A stretch of DNA of 64,000 nt. Origin: Rostratula benghalensis (taxonomy: Eukaryota > Chordata > Aves > Charadriiformes > Rostratulidae). The notes under the pieces were generated by a model that saw only the letters and a list, made by a program, of their open reading frames with translations, had not been told where the DNA came from and made no database searches. The stretch lies in assembly GCA_013399305.1 (NCBI GenBank), contig VXAI01000098.1, positions 62,001-126,000 of the forward strand, in the 5' to 3' direction. The position numbers were made by a program, and so were the translations under genes. Shown here one piece after another: positions 12,991 through 26,760 of the stretch (the stretch's first letter is position 1; each line of letters opens with the position of its first letter).

Positions 12991-15934
12991 ATATTTAGTG
13001 GTTTTCACAAAGCCTTCATTCCTCTGGTAAGTGCTTATGCCTGAGACCTCCATCTTTCCCACTCTACAGGAAAATTCCCAGCCCTTGTGAATTTCCAGAA
13101 AAAATAGAAAGCATAACTGTTAGAATGTCAAAGTGAAGAAGTAAAACAACAGAACAAAATAAGCAAACTAAAAAGAAACAGTCCTCCAAACACCTGGATT
13201 TAATTTTCCTGACCTTCAACACCAATCTCCAGGTTTTGGGTGCCTGACTCCTGAAAACTGGAGTACTTCAGTTGACAGCACAACAGCCTGGCTTAGACAC
13301 TGATATAACCTAGTCCAGCAGCTGCCAAAAATGACATTCCCTTTTTTTTCCTGAAGAGGAGAAGGAAAAGGAAAGACAACAAAAAAACAGACTCCAGGGA
13401 TGTAAGAAATGCACAGGTTGCATTGGGAGCATTTTCTCCAGGTGGAGACTTCCAGCCTGCGAGCTCCGTAATTGAATTCTGAAGAACATATTGTAAAGCA
13501 ACACTTTAAGAGGTTTTTGGGTTTGGTGGTTGGGGCTTTTTTGTTGGGTTGTTTGTTTTTTTTTTTTTTTTTTCAGAAGGAAATATTGACACTGCCTGTC
13601 AGCAGCTTCCCAGAGGGGTGCAGTGTCAAAGCACATTAGCCTATTGCGGATGAAAAACCAGATGCAAAGTCTGAGGCCTGGGAGCAGCAAAGCTGCAACA
13701 GCAGCCCAAGGTTTCCGCATGCTAATTCAGTTTAAAGGAACACTCTTGTGCTCTTGGCTTTTCAGCAAACAGCTACAGGGATTTTTTCCTCCTAGCAATT
13801 TGTAAGAAAAAAATTAGAATTAAACACCCCATGTAGATTTTTGGGCCAGATTTACAGTTATTTACATGGTCAGGCACGTAAAAATATTTCCATGTACCTG
13901 GCCTATCTTTTGTCAGACATCATTTCTTCCTGCATAAGAAATACATATTGGGTTTTTTTAAGGAAGGAATGAATATAGCCTCTTCAGGCCATTTCCTTAG
14001 ACTTGCTCTTCCAGTCTTGCTCTGAGAACTGACTAAACCACTCCATTTCATTGCAGGCCATCAGAGGGCACTGATTAGTACAGAAGAGTAGCACCATAGG
14101 TCCTAGGAGAGCAGAATTTAATCTCTAAGCAAAAATCCATGGTTCTGAAAGAGCTATTTAACATTTTAGAAAACAAAGTAAGTTCACAGTCATCTTAAAG
14201 GCCCAAATAGGGTCTCATCTACTGACATCACATCTTAAAATTGAGTAAGAGCACAAGCAGCTTTTACCTAAAGGCATACATGGAAAAGGGGTTTGCTTGG
14301 TTGGTTTTAATGTTTTAAGAAACAAGAGAAGAGAGAAGCATTTCTCTCATTTGTCAGCTATAAAGAGAAGTAGCTGGATTTTGTCCAACTGCAAAAACCA
14401 CACTCCAAACTTCCTTGGTGTTTCCTTACACATGACAAAGGGGTAGTAATAACACAGACAGGACTATCAAACCCTGGAAGTTACAGTTATTTCATCAGGG
14501 AGAAGAGTCATACAAGACAGAAAAGGATTTCCAGTGTTTGTGATTCCACCCTCATCTCATCTACAGATCTGTCTCAGATCAACCAAGACTCATCTCAAAA
14601 ATAATCTGGACTTCTTAAACTGCACCATCACTTGGAGGTCCCTCTAGAATGTCACTGCTCTAAAGTAGCACAGAAGCCATCTCCTCCTGACTTCCAGCTA
14701 AAATGCTCACATCCAGTTTGTGCCACAGCTATTCACCTTTGCTGGTGTTTAACCTCACTGGTATAGAGAAGCTCCTTGGACATGGGGTGCCCAAGAGAAT
14801 TTCTGAGCTCTGGCTCTGCTGCTTGTGCCTAGAAGGTGACAGAGTTAGCAAGCTTTTCAGAAAGCCTTGACCGAGCTGCAACACAGCAGTGACTGCCCTT
14901 CCATCTGCTAGGAACTGTAATTTCAACAGACAGGCCAAAAATACCAGCCATTCCAGGAGCCTTTCCCCCATGACTGGACCATACAATGCTGTATGATATA
15001 ATATGGTAATAAAAATGCCAAGGGAAGTCTCCAAAGTAGAGCTCCCTTTCCCTGTAAGTGCCTGCCCCTCCACTCCTGTCCCCAGAACTCAGATCCCTCC
15101 TTGCTTTTGCTAACAGACACCAAGATCATCACCTTCAATATGTGTATGTAGGAGACCTATTTCCCCATGACCCAGCATTGACAAGGAAGGAGGGTGGAGA
15201 AACATTCTGCCAGGGCTTGCTTTCTCCCCCCTCTATGCCTCCTTCCTGCTCCTGTCTGTCCTCACGGTGATGGATGGCTATTGGTTCTGGCTTCATCCGA
15301 CAAAGAAATCTGTCACCTCATGCCAGGAAGAGGTGACAGCAAATCCATCAGCATGGAGACAGCAGTCACTTGCAGACTGCTTTCAAGGCCACTGGGGGCT
15401 GGATTCTTCTTCGCCTCCCACCTCTCCTGTTTCTCTCCTCCCCCTCCTTTACACAAGTCTCAGTAAACCATAATTCAAAACAAACCTATTTGGGCCCTAT
15501 TGCATATCTGAATTCTAACAGCTTCGAAATTGTGTGTTAGTCTCTTGCTTAAAAAAATAAAAACTTTTCCTACAAGAGTAGCTCATTATTAGATGTTTAT
15601 ACTTGGCCCCTTTGTTACTTCCAAAGCCTGGATCCAATTTTTAGTTGTGTCCCCATGGGTTTATCAAATATGATACTTTTGTTTGACCCAAAGGTCATCA
15701 CAGGTCCAAACAGCAGCTTCTTACCAGGGTAGTCTCAAGAACAGAAACGCAGAGGATGCAAGAAGACAGGACACTGGCCAACGAAACTACAACTGCTAGA
15801 GCAAAATGTTTCTCCATTCCATACTTAGCACAGAGCAAGCATCTTGCTCAGCCCTCTTTAATATTAGACTCCTTCCAGGTGAAGGACAGCAGCAGTTCAC
15901 CAGCTGACATCTGGCAGAGGATGCCAGAAATTCT
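12991..15934. other. Intergenic, no gene recognised
   Basis: Contains a T-rich run at 13556-13573 and otherwise unremarkable sequence. The 136-codon minus-strand frame at 13310-13720 includes a poly-Lys from that run and is not a plausible protein. Confidence 0.5.
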
Positions 15935-16090
15935 GGACTGTAGCCCCAGCTCCGTCAGTGCCTCCCTCTCTGCTCATCTGACCTCTTTATGCCTTGGGCT
16001 TCCCTTAGGACAATAATATTTATCTTCCTGGAAGTGCAAAGTAAGGCTTTATCAATTGGTATGTACAAAGCTGTTTGAGGTCTTCAGACA
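15935..16090 (+). repeat. MIR/CORE-SINE-like relic
   Basis: CATCTGACCTCTTTATGCCT and TGGGCTTCCC are followed by ACAATAATATTTATCTTCC and a tail TACAAAGCTGTTTGAGGTCT. The order matches a MIR including its 3' part. Confidence 0.6.
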
Positions 16091-17282
16091 AAAGATCCTA
16101 ACAAAGCATCATGATTACAGACAAATTCATTTCCTTCTGTTTCAAACTCTGTAAGATACGATTACTGCCTATGTGACAGTGCTACACAGTGAGTCAGAGG
16201 CAGCCCTGTCTTACAGGGTTTGCCTGGCTCCTCAAAGCACCTCAGACTTGGGGGACTGAGGTTGTTTAGCATTCTCCATCCCTGAAGGCAGCCAGGAGCA
16301 TCAGCATAATGAAGAGCAGTTTCTACATTTGCTCTGCCTGCCTGCAAAGGCACAAGGGGACATCCTGGTGATTTTTAATTGCTTCTGACAGGTACGTTAT
16401 ATATAGAATGTGAAAAAGGTGGCAGTTTGTTGACACAATGCCCCATTTCCCCTGAACCCCAACAATACAACACTGCATCCACCTGTGTCAGAGAACCTAG
16501 GTGCTTCTGTCATTGCACAGCTACCCCAGAAGGTGTGTGCAGCCACACCAAGGTTACTGGTGACAAACACCTGAACACCGGGACACACAACACAGTACAA
16601 TACAGAGTGCTCCAGCATCCTGAAACATCAGGCTAACACTGCCCCATATGTCATAGTGGGTGAGACAGCAGGAAAAAAACAGTGTATAATCCTAATGCCA
16701 CATACGAGCCATGTCCTTTAATTTCTCAATGATCTCCATTTATGGGACACATCCTCATTCTTTTGCCCCCCATACAAATCCACTTCAGCACTTCTGGCCA
16801 TCATGGAGTCACTGTAGATTTACACTGACAAGCTGGGGACAAGGGGGTTCTCTGAGATAAAACCCACTGCCAGTCTGAGATTTGACACAAGTACAACCCA
16901 AGCCTGTCCCCAAACCTAATCCCTCCCTACAGACGGAAGTATACCCTTTGTGTGTCCAATAGCACGACCAACAGAGTGAAGGCTTCCAAGCTGACTGCAA
17001 GTTTCTTTGCCATGGTTCCCCATGGCCTCACGGATGCAGCCAGGGAGAAACACCTGGGACTGCAGCCAGAAGGAGCGCCTGGCTGGGACCCTCCGCTCCC
17101 AGAAAATGCCCTGCAGGTTCCAGGCAAGGGCCGGGACACATGGAGACCCTGCTGGACTCCAGACTGCTGAGTGCAGGATGATTTATGGATCTTTGCAGAT
17201 GGCATGTTCCAGCCAGAGGGCCTCAGACCAGAAAAAAAGAGAGCCTTCTGCTTCCTTAAAGGGGCAGCTCTGCTTGAGCACT

Positions 17283-17580
17283 GCAAACTTACTGTAAAGC
17301 TAACTGCTTTGGCATTTTAATATTTTAAGTGCTGACCCTTCATTGATTCTGTTCAGCCTTTTAAATCTTTAATTTACTTACTTATTTGGGTTTTAAACCT
17401 TGCCTGCAATTGCAGCTAATTAAAAAGCTCATTAGTTGGCATCCTGAGCTGATTCCCTGGGCTTTATGTACTGTACACTATGCCTCCTGTGAGTTTAAAC
17501 CATGGCTGGGATTGCTTGACTTATTTCCTACCTCCCCAGCTTTATGAGGTGTTCCATATTTTGGAAGACTATTCCCTTTT
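17283..17580. promoter_or_regulatory. Candidate conserved non-coding element
   Basis: An AT-rich block free of repeats contains GCAGCTAATTAAAAAGCTC, TCATTAGTTGG and several CTTTAATTTACTTACTTA motifs, with no frame. It ends at a T23 run (17588-17610). The character is typical of vertebrate conserved elements, but conservation could not be tested. Confidence 0.25.
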
Positions 17581-17587
17581 CCCCTGA

Positions 17588-17610
17588 TTTTTTTTTTTTT
17601 TTTTTTTTTT
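17588..17610 (+). repeat. Poly-T tract (23 T)
   Basis: The longest homopolymer seen in the window. On the minus strand it would be a poly-A tail-like run, but no inserted sequence with it could be recognised. Confidence 0.9.
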
Positions 17611-19687
17611 GAAACTACCACTTGCTGAAGTTTTCAGTAAACTTAGCAGCCATTCTGGTTATATACAGTAGCTGTGCCACAACTGATCTTCCCCGCGTTC
17701 AGAGCTAAGACCTCCCCATGCTTGCAGTCCCATTTTAAAAGGGCCATTATACACAAACAACAAAAATCCCAAGCAGATTCATTTCCAGCACCACATGCAG
17801 GGCTTGACTTGCCCAAGTGGGCTGTTAAAAAGCTCAGTAGGAAATTCCACCCTCCTTGAAGACAAACACGGAAGGCTAAGGCCAGAGTTGGAAAAAAGAG
17901 GCCCTGATCTCAGGCACCTCATGCACACAGGCCCTGCTGTCAGAAATCTTACCACCCTGTCCAACCTCCTCCACATAGCGACCCAGAAGAGACACATGGA
18001 AGGACTTGTCTACCTTGTTCAGGACCTTACCTTTTGCAGCAATGATTTTCAGACAGGCTGACAGCATTGCTAAATCCCACTGACATGGCTGGCAACTATG
18101 GCTACTCAGTCCACCTAACAATTAGGCTATACAGTCCTTATTTATTGATTCTTAGCAATGTAGCCTAGGCCCTACAATACAATTGCTAGAACACAACACC
18201 ACACTACTGGATTAGAAGTCACATTCATATCTCCCCTCCATAATAATTTGCCTCTTGAATTTAGGAGTGACTGGATTCAAGGCCAGTAAACGTTTTCCTG
18301 TTGTAGTCCTGACAAAGCCACGGTCTGCACTAATTCTGGTGAACATTTTGCCACAAAACATTCTAAGATGTGGGACAGGACATGCTGCCATGGCCGCATC
18401 TACCTGCCTTCCCTCATTTTTCCCAGTCCACTTCTTTCTGCAGCTCTGCCACAGAAAGCCCCTGTCAGGGCATTCTCAGGGAAGCAGAGACCCAGATGCA
18501 AACCGGGATGTGGAGCTGCTCCCTCACAAACTCCCCTGCTCTGTCACCAGCTCCTTTCCCTGCTTTCCAACAGCTCTACTCCCTGCCTGGGGAAGCTCCT
18601 GTTTGTAACCCCACTGACAGCCCGAAACGTGGTTCCAGAGACCATCCCAGTGTGGGTCTGCACAATAAAGTTACAAAGGAAGCGGTGATTACAGAGCAGA
18701 GGTTTAAGAGCATCTGAGGCAGCTCCCCCCACGCTCCCTGGCTGGCTGCTGCAGGCAAGTGTTAAAGCCCGTCTGGGAAGAAGCAGGCCTCCCGCTTCCT
18801 GCTGCCTCTGCCTGCCAGGATAGCCGGGAGGGATGGCAGGGCGATGGACCAGAGCTAGACTGGAGCACAGGCAGCTGGGGATTTGGTTTGGCAATAGCTC
18901 AGTCATCATGTTTTCATTTTACAAGGTCAAAACCAAAACCACCTCTGGTTTGGGTTTTGCATTCGTGCCTACAGAAACATGAGAGTATTTTAGACTTAGT
19001 AAACCCCTGCTTCCCCACACACACCCCACATCCCCTGCCTTCCCAGCTTGCTGGCTTGTGACCAGCAATATCTAAAATAACCATCTCCTCCTTCCCCAAT
19101 TCATGTCTTGCTTCTGGGACTATAAAGAGAATAAAGTAAAAACAGATAGACAAAGGCCATTTCTTGGTGCAGCTGCTAGGGTACAGTCCCTCACTGGCCT
19201 AGAATAGTCCAGCCACGGAAGACTGCAATGAGAAAGGTAAATGCAGCTCCGTCCAGCTCAGCCCGGACAGACTGGAGGAACATGGAGTGAGTGCTCGGTT
19301 GAAACAACAGCCAGAGAACAAATACTGCACTTTGAAGTGTACCAGAATGGAAGTGGTCAGGCAGCAAGTAACACTACCTGGATCACAATGTAAATACTAA
19401 CACATTTCAGAGGGTGGTTCGGTTCTAGAAAGGATGGTGATCTATGCAAGAAATCCTAAATCCTAGAACATCCCTCACGCTAACCCTTACAGCCCCCCAG
19501 AAACACATCCTGCATCTTGGAGTACTCCATGCTCCTCCTCTGGCAGGCCTCCCCTCACCTTTAAACGTACCCATTTTGGGTACTGCACCTTCCATCAAGC
19601 TGTTACCACTTCTCTGAGGGTCAAAAGTTGGACAAGGCTGTTTCAAACACATCCCTGGGGCTGACTCTGCTTTGCTCTTCTCCGAAT

Positions 19688-19705
19688 TGCTGCTGCTGCT
19701 GCTGC
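19688..19705 (+). repeat. (TGC)6 triplet repeat
   Basis: Six uninterrupted CTG/CAG-type triplets in intergenic DNA, short enough to be stable but a likely polymorphic site. Confidence 0.85.
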
Positions 19706-22700
19706 ACTAGACTGAGGATGATGAGAAAAGAGGGACTGCAAGAAGCCAGGGGTGAAGGAGAGGAGGTCAGCATCCCAGAAGCCCAAATGGATTCCCAGCA
19801 ATGAAATACAGTGGGTCTGTCAGGACAGAAGGGGGGGATCCAGTGTGGGAAAAGCAGAAAGCAGGCACCAGGGCCGAGCTGTCTCTTTGGACAGAAAGAG
19901 CCAGGGTAGCAAATCAGGTTGGAAGCATTTCAAAAGATTCACGTTTGGCAGAGCCTGGGGCTAGAACAGCAGAAGATGTTATGGGTCAGGACTGAGGTCT
20001 TTGGCAAAGCCCTCTAGCTGACTGGGAATAGAAGTTTCTCTGGTGCTTCTCTTCATGTTATCTGGCCATAGCCATGCTGCTAAGCCTACTGCTTCCCTCA
20101 GCACCAAGAGCAGCCCTTTCTCTTTTCCAAGCAAAAAAAAAAATCCTTGGAAACTCTCTTTCCTCCTATGGAGGAGGAAGCCACGCACACAAGCCCCTCT
20201 GTGCTGGGCAGCAGGTTTTCAGCAGCTGTCTGTGAGGGGACAGGACTCCATACACATGCATCTCACCCTCGTGTGCTTTATTATCGTGTCAACTGTAGGT
20301 TATGCTTTGCTGCAGGCATCACTAAGCCTGCTTGAGGCCAAAAGGGCCCTGGGTCCCCTCCCCTCCTTTCCCACCGCTTTTCTTTTCTTTCTTTCTTTGC
20401 TGGAATAGAGCAAGCAAGCTATTATTGTCAGTCTGGCCTAGTACAGCTCCTTTTGGCAGCCACGGGGCCTTGGACCCCAGCCAAGGTCTATCCCAGGGGA
20501 TGTTGGGAGCGCTTTGAAAATTAAATCTCTCAAGAACTCACAAGGCTGCAAATGCCACTATGCTGCCTGACCTTGGGTTAAACTCAGCGGAAGAGGAGCA
20601 GAAGCGGTGGCGGCGGCAGCCACTGCCACATCTCTGGCCTCAGATAACTCCCGGGAAGAGGAGCCCTGCGGGGAGTCAGGGTGAGGGGAGGCTGGGGGGG
20701 AAAAGAGGCAGCAAACAAGCGGGAAGCCAAGCAGGGCAACTGCCATTCTGCATTAACCCCCAAAGCACTGATCAGTCCCTGCCACACATTCATTTTTCAC
20801 TCCAGACCCTTTGATGCCTTGGGAGAGCCGCATGCATTATTCTCGCACAGGCTCTAAATGAACTGTGCCTCTTAATATCAAGAAAATAGTAGCATCACAT
20901 GGCTAAGTGCCAAAGTACCCCTCCTGCTGTTGTCCCCAGTGTGCACAGCAATTAAGCAGGAGCTTGTTGGGGAGTAATGGTCACCTTCACCAACATGGCA
21001 CAGACCAGCACGCAAAACTACACCTCCTCTCTTTACCCCCTACTCAACAAGTCCCAGCCCTCAGGGTATCTCTCCCTACTCTATTTTCAGCTGCCACCTT
21101 CTCCTGTCCACATTTAACTCCTAATCTGGGTGAAATACCAGCAGGCCTGATTCTCTGTCACTTCAAAATCCTCCAGGACAAGAGGTGTTTTCTCTCAAGA
21201 ATGAAGAATTCTAAAATGAGCCTTATCATTTAACAGTATGCACTTGGGAGGCACCTTGTTTCACTTGCCTTCTTTGCCGAGCCACGTCATTATAGTCCAG
21301 ACAGCTCCAGCCCTGGGGAGAGCAAAGAGCACACGTTCTGGGAGCTCCCCATTCCTCAAGGACTCAGCAGGCTGGAGAGAGGCAACGAGGGAGGCCTCAC
21401 CACAGGTGCCTTTGTGCAGAGTCCATGCTTTGTCATGGAGATTCTGCAGGTCTTGCAAAGTCTCCACTGGAGATGCTACAGCTAATGAACCCCCCCCACG
21501 CTGTAGGAAGTCCAGGGGGAGCTCAACAGGGATTGATGGATGGACCCCTGGAGATGCTTTGGGATCAAGTCCATCTGCCCTTTCCAATTGAGTGTGTGCA
21601 GGGCTGTGCTAGCTGGGTGAGGTATGCACATCTCATTATGTTCTGCTGCAGAGCCTCTGCTTCAGCAAACCTCCCCGCGGCCCTGTGCCCCCCGGAGCTG
21701 GCTGATTATTTTTGTCTCAGGCTGGAGGCCTGGATGCTTCTGAGCACCACGACATTTGTATAGCATTTCTCCTACGCTCCCTCCCCTTTCAGCCTCCCCC
21801 CACTGCAGTCCCAGAGAGACAATCCAGATGGAACTGCCCAGCCACCCTCTGATCAAGCCGGGGAGATTTGTAATTAGGACTCGACGGCTATTATCCCATG
21901 ACAGCTGAGTGCGGTATCCAGGCAGCCCGGAGGCCACAAAAGGAATGTGAGGTTTTTAAACAAGGAGGGAAGATGTGAGTGCTTTTCAACTGTGCCATAT
22001 TGCACCAGCCCTGGTGACAACATCCCACCTGCCAGGCCCAATTCCAAGGGCAGCGTCAGTGCATAAGGGCAAGGGCAGTGGAAGAAGGGGAGGAGGATGA
22101 GTGGCAGCTACAGGGGGCCAAGGGTGGGGGGAGAGACCTCCAGGACCAGCCTACCAATTCTGCTCGGGGCACAGCCAGGACAGGCTGCTGGAGCAAGGGG
22201 GCAGAGGGTCCAATTTCAGAGTTCATCCCCAGGACGGAGCTGCAACGGCGCCACCCAGGCTTCATCGCTCGCCATTCGAATTCCTCTGGGTGACACATGG
22301 CTCTGGAGCGTGGCCAGGGGACACTGGAGCGGCCAAAGAGGGAAGCAGGTGTCACCATCCTCCCTTGCCCTCCCCTCAGTTTTCTGCATACACAGCCAGG
22401 CTTCCTAAAACAGCCCTCCTGCTTTAAAAAAGAGCCGGCGCCTGGATCTAGGGGTCTTTCCAAATATTTATGTTATTGCCAAGCCTTCAGAGAGGTCAAG
22501 GAGGAACATGCTCTCTCACTCCTAAGCTCCTTTCTCGCGTGCTGTGTCTGCTGTTGCCAGAGCTGTGGTACCTCTGCTTGCCTCTGCTGCTCCAGTGATT
22601 ACCAGCCTGCTGGCACACAGAGAGAGAGAAGGCAGGAGCAACAGAGGGCTGGCTGGGTCACAGACCAGCAAGCTGATCTGCAAGTGCAGGACACAGGCAG

Positions 22701-24079
22701 CTTGCATCATACGCAAACTAAACCCTGGGAATTTGGGATCTAGCATGTCAGGATGGGAAAAAAAAAATACATCAGGTTGTCCTTCATAGAAAGCCAGGAC
22801 TCTGTATGCCCCGAGATGCTTCAAGCCTTGTCATTCTAGTCTTTGCTGCTTCAAAGCACATCAAATTTTGAAACAAGTACTAAATCTGTTAGACAATCAG
22901 TAAGAAAAAGTGAAACCCAATGCCATCTCACAGCCAGCCTTTACCATCCAAGGACTGTGCACTGGTACTGGAAGGCAACAGGAAATTAACAGGGGCCAGC
23001 AAGGGATGTGAACAAACAGTAAATAAACTCCAGAAACTGGGATGTATGATCAGTATTCCATCCCCACATATCCCCCCTTCCGCTGCACATACTCAGTGAC
23101 TTCCCAGCCAATGCATCTATTCCACTTTTCCCAATGCAGCTCGCGTTGTTGCTGGCTGAAATGTGTTACAACGTGCTGTTTACTGCTGGCTGGAGACCTT
23201 TGTGTAGCTTCCCCTCATGGCCCCACTGATCAAACATGGATGGACTCTACCGTCAAAGTAGAACAATCCAGATTCAGAAGGGGCAGGGGAGAGGAAAGAA
23301 GAGGTCTGAGAAGTTGAATGCCCCAAAGCATTTAATTTGGCCCCTCCATATAGAGCTTCTGCCAAGGCCAGAGGAAGTGAGTCACTGCCGGGGCTGGAGG
23401 GGGGCTCTGGAGTTCGTAGTCACCCTGTGGAAAGGCCTGGAGCAGCGGACAGGCTCTGCCCAGGGATCAGCCAGCATTCAATTCCTGTTCGTGTCCCAAG
23501 TGAATCATTCCCACCAGCTGTCACCGTGCCTGACTGTGCTCCTCATGTGCTTTCTATTAGCTGAGAAAACAAGCCAGGCTGCTCCCGAGCGTGGGGACTT
23601 TGCTTTGTGGCAGTGGGGGGAGTGGAGAAGGGAAAACCTGGGAAATCCGACCCTGTGCTTTAACCCTGAACACAAGGCTCTGGTTTCTGTGAGTGCGAGC
23701 AGACACCATTCACAGGCTTATTGGGGTGTCCTTGACTCCACTTAGGCACAACTTCCTTCTCCATTCAGCTGTCTAAATGCAACTTCTGTGGATGTTCTCT
23801 CATCAAACTGACTCCCGCATACATTCCGCTGTTCCTCAAAAGCTACAACCCTATGCCTGGCAGAGCCAGCTCTTCAAGAAGTATTTTAAGAGAGCACTGA
23901 AGGCACAACCCAGGGAAACTTTCCCAATCAAAAACCACAGCAACACCGTGCAGACATCACTGACAGCACCATGCAGCCAAGAGGGAACCACAGAGTCAGA
24001 GCAGGGAATAAGGGTCTTCAACAGCATGGGAAGAGCCTGAGGAGAAAAGACGAAGCAAAGTGAACGGAAAGTCACAGCC

Positions 24080-24205
24080 TTCTTGTGTGACACAGGGTAA
24101 GTCTCTGTACCCCAGTTTCACCCCTTCTCCTAAGCCAAGGAGAGGGTGACCAAAGTGGGCTGGGAGGACCAAACAGCTCTTAAAGCTCTTTGGTGTACTC
24201 AAGAG
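24080..24205 (+). repeat. MIR/CORE-SINE-like relic
   Basis: CTTGTGTGACACAGGGTAAG and TCTCTGTACCCCAGTTTCAC match the MIR core; the tail near 24175 (AGCTCTTAAAGCTCTTTGG) fits less well. Confidence 0.6.
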
Positions 24206-25334
24206 GAAAGGAGCTATAGACATGCAAAACTGTGGCTACTAATTGAACAAGCACAAAGAGAACAGCCGAGGCTTCACTGCCCTCCTGCTTGGGTCACTCC
24301 CCTATGGGAAAAGTGCTAGGGTTGTGCTTTCCACCTCAGCCAAAAATAATCAGCAAGCTGCAGGGGGTAGAGGGCCCGGGGAAGGAGACAAAATTTCTCT
24401 TCTTGGGCTGCATAATGAGAAATGCATTCCTTCTCTTCCCGGTCACTCTTCTGCAACCACCTCTTCGCAGTAAAAGCACACAGGCCTGCTCCAAAAGGCA
24501 CAGGAGTGTGAAGCCCAAAGCCAGTGGTTCTCTACTTCCCTTGGAGGCAAAGAGGCTGCAAACTAAAATAGGATGTTTGCACATTAATCCCATTGCTGCT
24601 CTCAGATGGCCTCCAGCTCCCATCAGGTACAGCCTAGGGTGAATGGAAAATACAGTTCTGCTGAGTGGACAAAAGATATATAGTGGTACAAAAAAAGCTG
24701 TGCACCCATCCCCTCCTGATGCCCAAACAGCACTACTGGCCCCTCACCTACTCTAGGAGCCAGCCCAATTACTGTCCTCCTGGGTTTCAAAAGCACTCCA
24801 CAGGCTTTCAGTACACTCACCTAATAGACCTGAAGTAATAATTCAACAGCAGCAAAGCATTTATGGGACTGAAATCGCATTTCTCAGAGAAACATGGCAC
24901 TTGAGGAACTGAATAGCACTGACTTTTGATGATTTTTAAGCAAATACTTCCAAAAGTGGAATTTAGCCACCTGAAAAAACACTCCACCTCACCTTTGCTC
25001 ATTCATGAACATTCAGGGTTGCATGCTGTGCTATCATGCTTGTAAGAGTGCTCTCTAACCCACAGCTGAAACACCTTCCCAAAAATCTCTCTTATGTCAC
25101 TCCCTTCTTCTGTCTCCACCAGTATCTGTTCCTTCACCAATATCACTATGGAGCTGGCTAGTGAATTACTTGGAATGGAGTTTTTTTGGAGAGACATTGT
25201 GTAACTAAGACTCAGACAATATTCAGCTTACTTTCATTAAGTAAAACCATTTGGTTTTAATCTTTCCACTGAGAAAAGGAAGTTATTCAGGTCTGTCTCA
25301 TAGTAAAGGTTCTTTACTGTATGACATGTCTTTC

Positions 25335-25445
25335 CAGTGACTGGATCTCCAAGCTCTATCACGCATTGCATACAAGATCCTTCCAAGACTCCATGCCTCA
25401 AATTCTTCACCTATTCATAGGGGACAATAATATTTTCTATCCCTA
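25335..25445 (+). repeat. MIR/CORE-SINE-like relic
   Basis: Weak match: CTCCATGCCTCAAATTCTTC and ACCTATTCATAGGGGACAAT, then AATATTTTCTATCCC, in the expected MIR order. Confidence 0.5.
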
Positions 25446-26399
25446 GTAAAAACAGCAAGAAGACAGCAATTATTTGAGATCTAAAATAGAACTACTGAGG
25501 TGGGGAACTGCTAAATGCCATCCCCCTGTACTCTCCCCTTTTGCCATCCAGTGTCTCATACACATTCACAACATAAAACTATTTGGCCAGAGAAGTGGGC
25601 AGAACTAGACTAGTAACACATCTTGCTTGTGTCCACTGTTTATATACTATTCACAGCCAGGTAACAAAGCAACTCATTTTTGTGCCAACATCGCATTCAA
25701 AAACCTAAACCTGGGACACACTGAAACATGCCCCTATATTTTTGCGTGTAAAAAACAAAATAAAAATGCCTAAATCATCAAAACAACACTACAGAGAACA
25801 GTGCCAAAAAGAAAAGGGAAGTAACGAATTCTTAACCAAAGGCAACCCAAACCTCCATCACAGGGTATCAGGGCATATACAGAAAATCCCTCAGTGTTAA
25901 CAGAAGTTCTTTCTCCAGTGTTGTATAGGAAATCCTCATCTCACTCTGCCCAGCGTGCGGGCAAAGGACTGTCAGACTCATCAGTCCTGTAGATAACCTT
26001 TGGACATATGTGAAAGTACTTTCTCAACATAGTCCCTGTGCTTTCGTGGGTGCTATGCTTTCACTGCTGAATAAAACAAGTCTGTGTCAAAAGAACAGCT
26101 GATGCACGTGGTGTTAAACACATTATTGTTTCCAGCTTTCATTTTCCAGAAGATGTTGCTGGGGCTGCTGCTCTGGCCTATATCCTGCGGAGATGGACTT
26201 GACCAGAGTATTGCAATTTGCCTTTTCCAACATCCTATTGCTGACCCTCGCCTGTGACTGTTGTGTTTCAAGTCACCACGCTTCCTCCTCTTAGTCAGAA
26301 ACTTGGCTTCTCTCCAGAGGACATCCAGGAGAGAAATACAGGTCAGAATAACCCTCCACCTTAAACTCCCCAGCATCTTTGCCTCAGCCACTCCTTTCC

Positions 26400-26760
26400 C
26401 ACGTCATTAGCATCAGGGCTGTAGGATGCCAGGAAGAGGAAGCCTTCAGTGGGAGCTCAGGGCTAATTGACATGCCTTTCAGGCAGCAGCAGTGCCAGGA
26501 ATCGAACTGCTGTCCCCAGGGAGTGGCGGCAGAGGCAGCAAAACCCTTCCTCAGTGGCAGACGAGTTTTTCCATTTCCTTGGTTTCAAATCTTGCTTCTG
26601 TTCTCCTCAGTCTCTGCTGTGGCTCCAGCCGCGAATTCTAGGGAAGCCCAGCTGCCTCAGCAGGTATGGTCTCGTTAATGAGCAATTAGCTCCCAGCCTA
26701 ATTGGGCAGCAGAATGGCTAATGAGCCCAGCCATGGTTGTCTGTGCCCTCATTATCCTGT
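26400..26760. promoter_or_regulatory. Candidate enhancer with clustered TAAT sites
   Basis: TAAT/ATTA cores occur at GTCATTAGC (about 26403), GGCTAATTGAC (about 26461), GTTAATGAGC (26675), GCAATTAGC (26682), CCTAATTGGG (26697), GCTAATGAGC (26717) and CTCATTATCC (26749). Four lie within 60 bp. Such density with a moderately GC-rich background suggests a homeodomain-bound element. No coding frame is convincing here. Confidence 0.35.

Larger units (their letters stand above)
16091..24079. other. Intergenic with possible regulatory blocks
   Basis: No gene recognised. Repeat-free blocks at 17283-17580, 20815-20890 and 21590-21960 look like candidate conserved elements; the last includes GATTTGTAATTAGGACTCG and GGCTATTATCCCATGACAGC. 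Frames of 100-170 codons here have low-complexity, protein-unlike composition. Confidence 0.45.

Noticed and set aside
23236..23745. 169-codon plus-strand frame
   Set aside because: No motif, signal or family; random-length frame for this base composition.
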